Source: Roseateles asaccharophilus (GTDB lineage Bacteria > Pseudomonadota > Gammaproteobacteria > Burkholderiales > Burkholderiaceae_C). Taken from it: a stretch of DNA of 37,868 nt. Of the stretch, positions 30,302-37,868 are shown piece after piece. Both the position numbers and the translations under genes were made by a program. The stretch is taken from contig NZ_SNXE01000004.1 in the NCBI RefSeq assembly GCF_004362405.1, positions 1 through 37,868 on the forward strand, written 5' to 3'. The notes under the pieces are model-generated. The model was not told the origin of the DNA, did not search any database, and saw only the letters and a list, made by a program, of their open reading frames with translations. Within the stretch, counting starts at the first letter, position 1. Every line of letters starts with the position of its first letter.

Positions 30302-31663
30302 ATGACCGTGTTGCCCACCACGCTCGAGCAATGGCTGTCGCACTGCGAGCGCCTGCATCCCAAGGAAATCGACATGACCCTGGCGCGGGTGCAGCACCTG
30401 CGCGACATCATGGGCCTGCGCTTCGAGGACACGCCGGTCGTGATGGTGGCTGGAACCAATGGCAAGGGCTCCACCTGCGCCATGCTGGAGTCCATCGCCC
30501 TGCAGGCCGGCTACCGGGTAGGCCTGTACATCAAGCCGCATCTGGTGCACTTCCAGGAGCGCTGCCGCGTGGGCGGGGCGCCGGTCTCGGCGGAGTCTCT
30601 GCTGCCGCATTTCGAGGCGGTGGAGAAGGCGCGTGCCGCTGTGGGCGGCCTGGCCCTGACCTACTTCGAGTTCACCACCCTGGCCATACTCTCGCGCCTG
30701 GCGGCCGAGCCATTGGATCTGGTGATCCTGGAGGTGGGCCTGGGCGGACGCCTGGATGCCGTGAACTGCATCGACGCCGACTGCAGCGTGATCACCAGCA
30801 TCGACCTGGATCACACCGAGTTCCTGGGGCCGGACCGCGAGTCCGTGGGGCGTGAGAAGGCCCACATCATGCGTGCCGGTCGTCCGGTGGTCTGCAGCGA
30901 TCCCATGGCACCGGCTTCCATCGCCGCCTACGCTGCCCAGATCGGCGCCGACCTGCGCCAGCTCGGGCGCGACTTCAGCTACAGCGGCGACCGCCAGCAG
31001 TGGCAGTGGGTGGGCCGCAGCAAGCGCTTCAGCGGTCTGGCCTATCCCTCGCTGCGCGGCGTGAACCAGCTGCTCAACGCTGCTGGCGTGCTGGCCGTGT
31101 TCGAGGCCCTGCATGAGCGCCTGCCCATCAGCGCCCAGGCGGTGCGTGCCGGTCTGGCCCTGGTGGAGCTGCCCGGCCGCTTCCAGGTGGTGCCTGGGCA
31201 GCCGGCGCTGGTGCTGGATGTGGCGCACAACCCGCATGCCATCGCGGCCCTGGCCCAGAACCTGGACCAGATGGGCTTCTTCCCGCGCACCCACGCGGTC
31301 TTTGGTGCCATGGCCGACAAGGACCTGGCCGAGATCCTGGCGCGCATCGCACCGCTGATCGACAGCTGGCATTTCTGCGACCTGCCGCTGCCCCGCGCCG
31401 CCACGGCCGCGGCACTGGCCGAGCGCTTCGAGAGCCTGCGCGCCAGCGGCGCGCTGAAGACCCCGGCCGAGCTGCGCACCCAGTGCCATGCCGACCCCGC
31501 CCAGGCCCTGGCCGCGGCGGTGGCCGCCGCAGACCCCGCTGATAGAATTTTGGTCTTCGGCTCCTTCTACACCGTGGGTGGCGTGCTCAAGCAGGGCGTG
31601 CCGCGCCTGGGAGGCGCCGGCGGAGCAAGCCCGGCACCGGCCCAGCCTCCCGCCGCGCCCTGA
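30302..31663 (+). CDS. folC: Bifunctional folylpolyglutamate / dihydrofolate synthase
   Basis: FolC adds glutamate to dihydropteroate and to folates with ATP. The 453-residue Mur-ligase-fold protein has the P-loop VAGTNGKGSTCAMLES (50-65), YIKPHLVHFQERCRV, VGLGGRLDAVNCID and SIDLDHTEFLGPD. In the C-domain it has LDVAHNPHA and FGAMADKD. Its last residues are a low-complexity Gly/Ala/Pro tail. ATG 30302 has GGAG only 3 bases upstream, so GTG 30308 (9-base spacing) is a reasonable alternative; the domain is unaffected. Confidence 0.93.
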   Translation: MTVLPTTLEQWLSHCERLHPKEIDMTLARVQHLRDIMGLRFEDTPVVMVAGTNGKGSTCAMLESIALQAGYRVGLYIKPHLVHFQERCRVGGAPVSAESLLPHFEAVEKARAAVGGLALTYFEFTTLAILSRLAAEPLDLVILEVGLGGRLDAVNCIDADCSVITSIDLDHTEFLGPDRESVGREKAHIMRAGRPVVCSDPMAPASIAAYAAQIGADLRQLGRDFSYSGDRQQWQWVGRSKRFSGLAYPSLRGVNQLLNAAGVLAVFEALHERLPISAQAVRAGLALVELPGRFQVVPGQPALVLDVAHNPHAIAALAQNLDQMGFFPRTHAVFGAMADKDLAEILARIAPLIDSWHFCDLPLPRAATAAALAERFESLRASGALKTPAELRTQCHADPAQALAAAVAAADPADRILVFGSFYTVGGVLKQGVPRLGGAGGASPAPAQPPAAP

Positions 31664-31693
31664 TCGAGCCACGGCCTTCCACCACGAGAGTCC

Positions 31694-32524
31694 ATGGGTT
31701 TGCTGTCGTCCCTCTTCAAACGCAACACGGCCGCGCCCGCGGCCAAGCCGGTGTCCGAGTCCGCCAGCGATGTGCAGCAGCTGCGTGTGCGCGCCCGGCG
31801 CCGCCTGATCGGCGCTGCCGTGCTGGTCGGCTTGGGCGTGATTGGTTTTCCCCTGGTGTTTGAAACCCAGCCGCGACCGATTCCGGTGGACTTGCCCATC
31901 GACATTCCGCGCAAGGAAGGTGCTGCGCCGCTGCCCATCCCGGCCGCCCCTGTGCCGGCGCCGGAGGTACAGCCGGCGACTCGCCCAGCGGCGCCGCCCT
32001 TGGTGATTCAGGAGCCTGTGGCTGAAGCCAAGCCCGCGCAGGCTCAGGCTCGCGAGGAGATCCTGCCGCGCATCTCGGCCCAGGCCGCGTCCGAGGCCAA
32101 GCCTCAGCCCAAGGCCGAGACCAAGGTGGAGCCCAAGCTCGTGGCCAAGCCCGAGCCCAAGCCAGAGCCGCGCAAGGAGGTGGCCGCGCAGCCCGCAGCG
32201 AGCAAGGCCACCAACGAGAGCCGTGATGCCTCGGGCAGCAAGGAAGCCGCCCGGGTGCAGGCCCTGCTCGAGGGCAAGAAGCCCGAGGCTGCGCCGGGGC
32301 GCTACATCGTGCAGGTGGGTGCTTATGCCGACAGCAAGGCCGCCCAGGAAGCGCGCATGAAGGTGGAGCGTCAAGGCATCAAGACTTACACGCAGGCCGT
32401 GGATACCGCAGAAGGCCAGCGCATCCGCGTGCGCGTTGGCCCCTTCCCGAGTCGGGAAGAAGCAGACAAGGTCGCCGCCAAGCTTCGCAGCGGTGGCCTG
32501 TCCACGGCGGTTCTCAGTCTCTGA
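31694..32524 (+). CDS. SPOR-domain inner-membrane protein (DedD-like)
   Basis: The 276-residue protein has a basic cytoplasmic head (VRARRRLIG), one membrane helix at about residues 38-55 and a long Ala/Pro/Lys/Glu-rich periplasmic linker. A C-terminal SPOR domain spans about residues 201-275 (RYIVQVGAYADSKAAQEA, then IRVRVGPFPSREEADKVA). SPOR domains bind denuded glycan strands at the division septum. The position between folC and cvpA matches dedD of other proteobacteria. GAGAG precedes ATG 31694. Confidence 0.9.
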   Translation: MGLLSSLFKRNTAAPAAKPVSESASDVQQLRVRARRRLIGAAVLVGLGVIGFPLVFETQPRPIPVDLPIDIPRKEGAAPLPIPAAPVPAPEVQPATRPAAPPLVIQEPVAEAKPAQAQAREEILPRISAQAASEAKPQPKAETKVEPKLVAKPEPKPEPRKEVAAQPAASKATNESRDASGSKEAARVQALLEGKKPEAAPGRYIVQVGAYADSKAAQEARMKVERQGIKTYTQAVDTAEGQRIRVRVGPFPSREEADKVAAKLRSGGLSTAVLSL

Positions 32525-32534
32525 GGACATGGCG

Positions 32535-33023
32535 ATGGCCTGGGTCGATCTGGTCCTGCTGGCGGTACTGGCCCTATCGGTATTGCTGGGACTGTGGCGC
32601 GGCCTGATCTACGAGCTGATGGCCATCCTGGGCTGGGTGGTGGCCTATTTCGCCTGCCCGCATGTGGCACCCTGGATCGCGCCCTGGCTGCCGGCCGAGC
32701 GTCTGGGGCCGGCCCTGCTGCAGGCGCTGAGTCTGGTGCTGGGCTTTCTGGCTGTTCTTATCGTCTGGGGCCTGAGCGCGAAGTTGTTGCGGGCCTTGGT
32801 TCACGCCACGCCGCTGTCCATCGCCGACCGGCTGCTGGGCGGCGGCTTTGGTGTGTTGCGTGGCGTGCTGATCGCCTTGCTGGCCGTGGTGCTGGTAAGC
32901 ATGACGCCCGCCTCCCAATCCGATCCCTGGCGTGCGTCCCAGCTGGCACCCCTGCTGCACGCCACCCTGCACGGCCTGGCCCCGGTTTTGCCGGCCGAGC
33001 TGGTGAAGTTCATCCCGGCCTGA
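32535..33023 (+). CDS. cvpA: CvpA family inner-membrane protein
   Basis: The 162-residue protein has about four membrane helices: [52 protein letters not shown] and [15 protein letters not shown]. It has the CvpA-type GLWRGLIYE turn after the first helix. CvpA is named for colicin V production and lies upstream of purF in many proteobacteria, as here. I chose ATG 32535 because GAGG sits 8 bases upstream; the in-frame ATG 32529 is only 2 bases from it. Molecular function is not established. Confidence 0.9.
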   Translation: MAWVDLVLLAVLALSVLLGLWRGLIYELMAILGWVVAYFACPHVAPWIAPWLPAERLGPALLQALSLVLGFLAVLIVWGLSAKLLRALVHATPLSIADRLLGGGFGVLRGVLIALLAVVLVSMTPASQSDPWRASQLAPLLHATLHGLAPVLPAELVKFIPA

Positions 33024-33069
33024 GCCACAAGCTCGGGCCCTCATCTTCGTAAGACAAGGAAGCAGTCCC

Positions 33070-34581
33070 ATGTGTGGCATCGTCGGTGTGATCTCCCAGG
33101 CGCCGGTCAATCAGCTGATTTACGACGCGCTCCTGCTGCTGCAGCACCGCGGCCAGGACGCGGCCGGCATCGTCACGATGCAGGGCAATAAGTGCTTCAT
33201 GCACAAGGCGCGCGGCATGGTGCGTGATGTGTTCCGCACCCGCAATATGCGCGCGCTGCCCGGCACCGTGGGCCTGGGTCAGGTACGTTACCCGACCGCC
33301 GGCAATGCCTATAACGAGGAAGAGGCCCAGCCTTTCTATGTGAACGCGCCCTTTGGCCTGGTGCTGGTGCACAACGGCAATCTCACCAATGCGCACGCGC
33401 TGAAGAAGGAGCTGTTCGACATCGACCGCCGCCACATCAACACCGAGAGCGATACCGAGGTGCTGATCAATGTGGTGGCGCATGAGCTGGAGCGCGTGGC
33501 GCGCGATCTGCCGCTCACGCCCGAGGCTGTGTTCAAGGCGGTGAGCGCGGTGCATAAGCGCATCAAGGGCTCCTATGCCGTGATCGCCCTGATCGCCGGC
33601 CACGGCCTGCTGGCCTTCCGCGATCCCCACGGCATCCGGCCCCTGTGCTTTGGCCAGTCGGCCGATGGCGAGTTCATGGTGGCCAGCGAGAGTGTGGCGC
33701 TTGAAGGCACCGGTCACAAGCTGACCCGGGACGTGGCGCCGGGCGAGGCCCTCTTCATCGACACCCAGGGCCGGGTTCACACTCAGCAGTGCGCGGAAAA
33801 TCCGATGCTCAACCCCTGCATGTTCGAGTTTGTCTACCTGGCCCGCCCGGACTCGGTGATGGACGGCATCTCGGTCTACCAGGCGCGCCTGAACATGGGC
33901 GAGACCCTGGCCCAGCGCCTGATCTCCACCATGCCGCCCAGCGATATCGATGTGGTGATCCCCATCCCCGAGTCCAGCCGTCCCTCGGCCATGCAGCTGG
34001 CGCACAAGATCGGCAAGCCCTACCGCGAGGGCTTTGTGAAGAACCGTTATGTGGGCCGCACCTTCATCATGCCGGGGCAGGGCGCGCGCAAGAAGTCGGT
34101 GCGCCAGAAGCTCAACGCCATCGGCCTGGAGTTCAAGGGCCGCAATGTGCTGCTGGTGGATGACTCCATCGTGCGCGGCACCACGTCGAAGGAAATCGTG
34201 CAGATGGCCCGCGAGGCTGGCGCCAACAAGGTCTATCTGGCCTCGGCCGCGCCGCCGGTGCGCTTCCCCAATGTCTACGGCATCGACATGCCCACCAAGG
34301 AAGAGCTGATCGCGCATGGCCGCAGCATCGAGGAGGTGCGCCAGTACATCGGGGCCGATGCCCTGATCTACCAGGATGTGGACGCGATGAAGCGCGTGGT
34401 GGCTGCGCTCAAGCCCGGCTTGAGTGGTTTCGAAGCCTCCTGCTTTGACGGCAACTACATCACCGGCGATGTCTCGGCCGAGGACTTTGCCACCATGCGC
34501 GAGCAGCGTCAGAGCCAGGCTGAGGAAGAGGACGGCCCGGCCCGTACCCGCCTGGCCCTGCAAAGCGGACAAGAGCCATGA
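33070..34581 (+). CDS. purF: Amidophosphoribosyltransferase
   Basis: PurF starts purine synthesis by aminating PRPP with glutamine nitrogen. The 503-residue enzyme begins MCGIVGV, so Cys2 becomes the N-terminal nucleophile of the glutaminase domain ([26 protein letters not shown]). The PRPP loop [18 protein letters not shown] lies in the type I phosphoribosyltransferase half. AAGGA sits 9 bases before ATG 33070. The stop overlaps the metZ start (ATGA). Confidence 0.97.
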   Translation: MCGIVGVISQAPVNQLIYDALLLLQHRGQDAAGIVTMQGNKCFMHKARGMVRDVFRTRNMRALPGTVGLGQVRYPTAGNAYNEEEAQPFYVNAPFGLVLVHNGNLTNAHALKKELFDIDRRHINTESDTEVLINVVAHELERVARDLPLTPEAVFKAVSAVHKRIKGSYAVIALIAGHGLLAFRDPHGIRPLCFGQSADGEFMVASESVALEGTGHKLTRDVAPGEALFIDTQGRVHTQQCAENPMLNPCMFEFVYLARPDSVMDGISVYQARLNMGETLAQRLISTMPPSDIDVVIPIPESSRPSAMQLAHKIGKPYREGFVKNRYVGRTFIMPGQGARKKSVRQKLNAIGLEFKGRNVLLVDDSIVRGTTSKEIVQMAREAGANKVYLASAAPPVRFPNVYGIDMPTKEELIAHGRSIEEVRQYIGADALIYQDVDAMKRVVAALKPGLSGFEASCFDGNYITGDVSAEDFATMREQRQSQAEEEDGPARTRLALQSGQEP

Positions 34582-35825
34582 GCGAGTTCAAGAGCGACGA
34601 AGCGCGTCGCATCGCCCGGGCGACGCTGCCCGACGGCCTGCGGCCCGAGACCCTGGCGGTGCGCACCGCCCTGGCCCCCAGCCAGCATGGCGAGAACTCG
34701 GAAGGCCTCTTCCTGAGCACCAGCTTCATCCAGCCCAGCGCCGAAGTCTCGGCCCAGCGCTTTGCCAACTCCGAAGACTTCACCTACGGCCGCACCAGCA
34801 ACCCCACGGTTCGCAGCCTGGAGGCGCGTCTGGCGGCGATGGAGGGCACGGAGAACGCCGTGGCCACCGGCAGTGGCATGGGCGCCATCCTGCTGATGTG
34901 CATGGGCCTGCTCAAGGCGGGCGACCATGTGGTCTGCTCACGCTCGGTGTTCGGCTCGACCATCAATCTCTTTGCCAAGGAGTTCGGCAAGTTCGGCGTG
35001 GAGACCAGCTTTGTCTCCCAGACCGATCTGGATGAGTGGCGCGCCGCCTTGCGCCCGAGCACCAAGCTCTTTTTCGCTGAGACGCCCACCAACCCTCTGA
35101 CCGAGGTCTGCGATATCGCGGCCCTGGCCGAGATGGCTCATGCCGCGGGTGCCCTGCTGGTGGTGGACAACACCTATGCCAGCCCGGCCTTGCAGCGCCC
35201 GGCCGCGCTGGGCGCCGATCTGGTGATGCACTCCGCCACCAAGTTCATGGACGGCCAGGGCCGGGTTATGGGCGGCGCGCTGTGCGGTCCGAATCACCTG
35301 ATCCGCGATGTCTTCGCCCCCGTGATCCGCACCGCCGGCATGGTGCTCTCGCCCTTCAATGCCTGGGTGCTGCTCAAGGGCCTGGAGACGCTCAGCCTGC
35401 GCCTCAAGGCCCAGAGCGAGCAGGCCCTGGCCGTGGCACGCTGGCTTGAGGCGCGGCCGGAAGTGGCGCGTGTCTACTATCCCGGCTTGCCCTCGCATGC
35501 CCAGCATGAGCTGGCCATGCGCCAGCAGTCGGGGCAGGGTGGGGCGGTGCTGTCCTTCGAACTCAAGGGCGATTCGCCCGAGCAGGCCCGGGCCCGCGCC
35601 TACCATGTGATCGACAGCACCCGAGTGCTGAGCATCGCCACCAATCTGGGCGACACCAAGTCCATCATCACCCATCCGGCCACCACCTCGCATGGCCGCC
35701 TCAGCGAGGCGCAGCGCCAGGCAGCCGGCATCCAGCAGGGCCTGATTCGCCTGTCCGTGGGCCTGGAGCATGTGGCTGACATCCAGGACGATCTGTTGCG
35801 CGGCCTGAGCACACTGAATACCTGA
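34578..35825 (+). CDS. metZ: O-succinylhomoserine sulfhydrylase
   Basis: MetZ makes homocysteine from O-succinylhomoserine and sulfide, a one-step route to methionine. The 415-residue Cys/Met-metabolism PLP enzyme has [40 protein letters not shown] and the cofactor Lys222 in [36 protein letters not shown] lies near the C-terminus. The purF-metZ arrangement is characteristic of betaproteobacteria and pseudomonads. A related gamma-synthase activity cannot be fully excluded from motifs alone. Confidence 0.92.
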   Translation: MSEFKSDEARRIARATLPDGLRPETLAVRTALAPSQHGENSEGLFLSTSFIQPSAEVSAQRFANSEDFTYGRTSNPTVRSLEARLAAMEGTENAVATGSGMGAILLMCMGLLKAGDHVVCSRSVFGSTINLFAKEFGKFGVETSFVSQTDLDEWRAALRPSTKLFFAETPTNPLTEVCDIAALAEMAHAAGALLVVDNTYASPALQRPAALGADLVMHSATKFMDGQGRVMGGALCGPNHLIRDVFAPVIRTAGMVLSPFNAWVLLKGLETLSLRLKAQSEQALAVARWLEARPEVARVYYPGLPSHAQHELAMRQQSGQGGAVLSFELKGDSPEQARARAYHVIDSTRVLSIATNLGDTKSIITHPATTSHGRLSEAQRQAAGIQQGLIRLSVGLEHVADIQDDLLRGLSTLNT

Positions 35826-35850
35826 AGAACCTCGAAACAAAGCTTTCCGC

Positions 35851-37254
35851 ATGAACGACCTCAGCAAGAAGCCCGTCCGCACACGCATCGCCCCTTCGCC
35901 CACCGGCTTTCTGCACCTGGGCACGGCGCGTACCGCCCTCTACTCCTGGGCCTATGCCCGCCACCACGGCGGCCAGTTCGTGCTGCGCATCGAGGACACC
36001 GATGTGGCCCGCTCCACCCAGGACTCAGTGGAACAGATCCTGGCCGCCATGAAGTGGCTGGGCCTGGAGTACGACGAGGGCCCCATCTACCAGATGCAGC
36101 GCCTGGATCGCTATCAAGCCGTGATCGATCAGATGATCGCCGCCGGCACCGCCTATCGCTGCTACTGCTCTCCCGAGGAGCTGGAGACCATGAAGGCCGC
36201 CCAGGACGCGCGTGGTGAGAAGCGCCGCTATGACGGCACCTGGCGCCCCGAGCCAGGCAAGGTGCTGCCGCCGGTGCCCGAGGGCGTGAAGCCCGTGGTG
36301 CGCTTCAAGAATCCGGTGGATGGCGATGTGAGCTGGGACGATCTGGTCAAGGGCACGATCACCATCAACAACCGCGAGATCGACGATCTGATCATCCTGC
36401 GACCGGACGGTGTGCCGACCTACAACTTCGCCGTGGTGGTGGACGACTGGGACATGGGCATCACCCATGTGTTCCGCGGCGACGAGCACATCAACAACAC
36501 GCCCTGGCAGATCAACATCTTCCGCGCCCTAGGCGCAGAGCTGCCGGCCTTCGGCCACCTGCCTATCATTCTGGGCGACGACGGGCTCAAGCTGTCCAAG
36601 CGCCGCGGTGCCGTCAGCGTCACCGCCTATGAGGACGATGGTTATCTGCCCGAGGGCATGCTGAACTACCTGGCCCGCCTGGGCTGGAGCCATGGTGACG
36701 ACGAGCTGTTCTCGCGCGAGCAGATGGTGAGCTGGTTCGATGGCAGCCACCTCTCCAAGAGCCCCGCGCAGTGGGACCCGGCCAAGCTGGAGTGGGTGAA
36801 CAGCCAGTACATCAAGCAGGCCGATGACGCCCGTCTGGCCGCCCTGGTCCAGGGGCAGCTGGCCAAGCGCGGCATTGAAGCCTCGGTCGAGCGCTTGACG
36901 CCGATGTGCACGCTGTTCAAGGACCGTTGCGCCACCACCGTGGCTCTGGCCGACTGGCTGGCCATGTATTTCGCGCCGGTGAACCCCAGCGCCGAAGACC
37001 TGTCGACTCATGTCACCGAGGCGGTAAAGCCGGCCATTGGGGCGCTGGCGGACAAGTTCGCGACGGTGGAGTGGAACAAGGTCGCCATTCAGGCCGCCAT
37101 CAAGGACGTGATTGCCGCCCATGGTCTGAAGATGCCGCAACTTGCGATTCCCGTGCGCGTTCTGGCCTGCGGCCGAGCCCAAACGCCTTCCGTCGATGCG
37201 GTGCTGGAACTGTTTGACAAGAACATGCTCATCGAACGCTTGCGCAGCATCTGA
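35851..37254 (+). CDS. gltX: Glutamyl-tRNA synthetase
   Basis: The 467-residue class I synthetase has the HIGH-type motif in [33 protein letters not shown], and the KMSKS-type motif KLSKR (residues 247-251). The anticodon-binding helical domain fills the C-terminal third. It is encoded 175 bases before its own substrate tRNA-Glu. The ribosome-binding site of ATG 35851 is weak. Confidence 0.96.
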   Translation: MNDLSKKPVRTRIAPSPTGFLHLGTARTALYSWAYARHHGGQFVLRIEDTDVARSTQDSVEQILAAMKWLGLEYDEGPIYQMQRLDRYQAVIDQMIAAGTAYRCYCSPEELETMKAAQDARGEKRRYDGTWRPEPGKVLPPVPEGVKPVVRFKNPVDGDVSWDDLVKGTITINNREIDDLIILRPDGVPTYNFAVVVDDWDMGITHVFRGDEHINNTPWQINIFRALGAELPAFGHLPIILGDDGLKLSKRRGAVSVTAYEDDGYLPEGMLNYLARLGWSHGDDELFSREQMVSWFDGSHLSKSPAQWDPAKLEWVNSQYIKQADDARLAALVQGQLAKRGIEASVERLTPMCTLFKDRCATTVALADWLAMYFAPVNPSAEDLSTHVTEAVKPAIGALADKFATVEWNKVAIQAAIKDVIAAHGLKMPQLAIPVRVLACGRAQTPSVDAVLELFDKNMLIERLRSI

Positions 37255-37269
37255 AAAACGTTCTATAAT
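37240..37269 (+). promoter_or_regulatory. Probable promoter for first tRNA-Ala
   Basis: TTGCGC (37240-37245, inside the end of gltX) and TATAAT (37264-37269) are 18 bases apart, 35 bases before the tRNA. The -10 is a perfect consensus. Confidence 0.6.
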
Positions 37270-37303
37270 CTTTTTCTCGCTTGAACGGCGTGTTACCACT
37301 TCA

Positions 37304-37378
<75 letters not shown>

Positions 37379-37379
<1 letters not shown>

Positions 37380-37396
37380 AACCTTCTAGAAGGTTT
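37379..37396. repeat. 18-bp perfect palindrome between tRNA-Ala and tRNA-Glu
   Basis: AAACCTTCTAGAAGGTTT reads the same on both strands and begins at the last base of the tRNA-Ala CCA end. In the transcript it would fold into a hairpin, perhaps a processing or termination element. Confidence 0.6.
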
Positions 37397-37428
37397 GAGT
37401 GGCGCGCGGTTCAAGTAAAAAGGCTTTT

Positions 37429-37504
37429 GCCTCGTTCGTCTAGAGGCCTAGGACACCACCCTTTCACGGTGGCTACAGGGGTTCGAATCCCCTACGAGGT
37501 ACCA
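37429..37504 (+). tRNA. tRNA-Glu (anticodon TTC)
   Basis: The 76-base gene has acceptor arms GCCTCGT and ACGAGGT, giving a G1-U72 end pair. The anticodon arm is CCACC-CTTTCAC-GGTGG (TTC), the T-arm has GGGGTTCGAATCCCC, and ACCA is encoded. It lies 49 bases after tRNA-Ala with no clear promoter between, so the two are probably one transcript. Confidence 0.93.
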
Positions 37505-37562
37505 AATCCGGCAAGGCGCTGAATGTTGGCGTCGGTTGGTGAGGATGGCAAGTTTGATAAGC

Positions 37563-37594
37563 TTGGCAAGCTGGTTGGATTATTGATATATAAT
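37563..37594 (+). promoter_or_regulatory. Possible promoter for tRNA-Asp
   Basis: TTGGCA (37563-37568) is followed by TATATAAT ending at 37594. Spacing is 18 bases to TATATA or 20 to TATAAT. The tRNA starts 30 bases downstream, in an AT-rich patch unusual for this window. Confidence 0.45.
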
Positions 37595-37624
37595 CTGTCT
37601 AGATTGTGAAAATTATTCCACTGC

Positions 37625-37701
37625 GGAGTGGTAGTTCAGTTGGTTAGAATACCGGCCTGTCACGCCGGGGGTCGCGGGTTCGAGCCCCGTCCACTCCGCC
37701 A
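37625..37701 (+). tRNA. tRNA-Asp (anticodon GTC)
   Basis: The 77-base gene has acceptor arms GGAGTGG and CCACTCC with G73, D-arm GTTCAGTTGGTTAGAAT, anticodon arm CCGGC-CTGTCAC-GCCGG (GTC), T-arm with GGGTTCGAGCCCC-type sequence and an encoded CCA. Confidence 0.95.
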
Positions 37702-37714
37702 AGGTTTGCAGATG

Positions 37715-37747
37715 CAAACGGCCATTCAGTTGGCCGTTTGTATTTAG
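37715..37747 (+). terminator. Terminator after tRNA-Asp
   Basis: CAAACGGCCA (37715-37724) and TGGCCGTTTG (37731-37740) form a perfect 10-bp stem with a 6-base loop followed by TATTTA, 13 bases after tRNA-Asp. Confidence 0.65.
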
Positions 37748-37788
37748 GGTAAGATAGAAATACGCTTGGACAGCGCGTTACCCGATAC

Positions 37789-37864
<76 letters not shown>

Positions 37865-37868
37865 AATT

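Noticed and set aside
30005-32530. 841-residue minus-strand frame opposite folC and the SPOR gene
   Set aside because: It covers parts of three clear + strand genes and shows shadow composition only.

Overview
The window is GC-rich chromosomal DNA, almost certainly from a betaproteobacterium of the order Burkholderiales (Roseateles/Pelomonas/Rubrivivax-like). The evidence is the gene order leuCDB-asd-fimV-truA-trpFBA-accD-folC-SPOR-cvpA-purF-metZ-gltX-tRNAs, which is typical of that order, together with the codon bias. I see no insertion sequence, phage gene or CRISPR array. Nearly all genes are on the + strand. The exceptions are the partial repeat protein at the left edge and one GntR regulator.

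Region 1 (1-7199) is the accessory part. The minus strand from 1028 to the left edge encodes the N-terminal ~342 residues of a Thr/Ser-rich protein built almost entirely of an eight-residue repeat (consensus about T-[TD]-Q-[VI]-x-[AG]-L-[TNS]). The octads are themselves organised in a 136-residue (408-bp, 17-octad) super-repeat. Divergent from it runs a six-gene glycan cassette: a GT2-type glycosyltransferase, a left-handed beta-helix acyltransferase, a GT11 (alpha-1,2-fucosyl/colitosyl-type) transferase, GDP-mannose 4,6-dehydratase, a GDP-fucose-synthase/ColC-type epimerase-reductase, and a ColD-type dehydratase whose PLP lysine is replaced by histidine. Together the last three can make GDP-L-colitose (3,6-dideoxy-L-galactose) from GDP-mannose. 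The combination of a Thr-rich repeat protein and a dideoxysugar cassette is the best candidate here for an undescribed system. That link is inference.

Region 2 (7249-16182) is a propionyl-CoA to succinyl-CoA module. A divergent GntR/FCD regulator faces a 16-bp perfect palindrome. After it come methylmalonyl-CoA mutase, a GNAT acetyltransferase, the mutase chaperone GTPase MeaB, PccB, a small predicted exported protein of unknown function, PccA and a VOC-family methylmalonyl-CoA epimerase. Many junctions overlap by a few bases (ATGA/GTGA/TGATG), which implies one transcript and coupled translation.

Region 3 (16315-37254) runs from a Bug-type solute-binding protein and a LysR regulator into leucine biosynthesis (leuC, leuD, leuB), then asd, fimV (with a possible 29-codon leader ORF) and truA. 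Tryptophan genes trpF, trpB, trpA, then accD, folC, an SPOR-domain protein, cvpA, purF, metZ and gltX follow. Strong intrinsic terminators after fimV and after accD divide this stretch into transcription units.

Region 4 (37304-37864) holds four tRNA genes: Ala(GGC), Glu(TTC), Asp(GTC) and a second, sequence-identical Ala(GGC).
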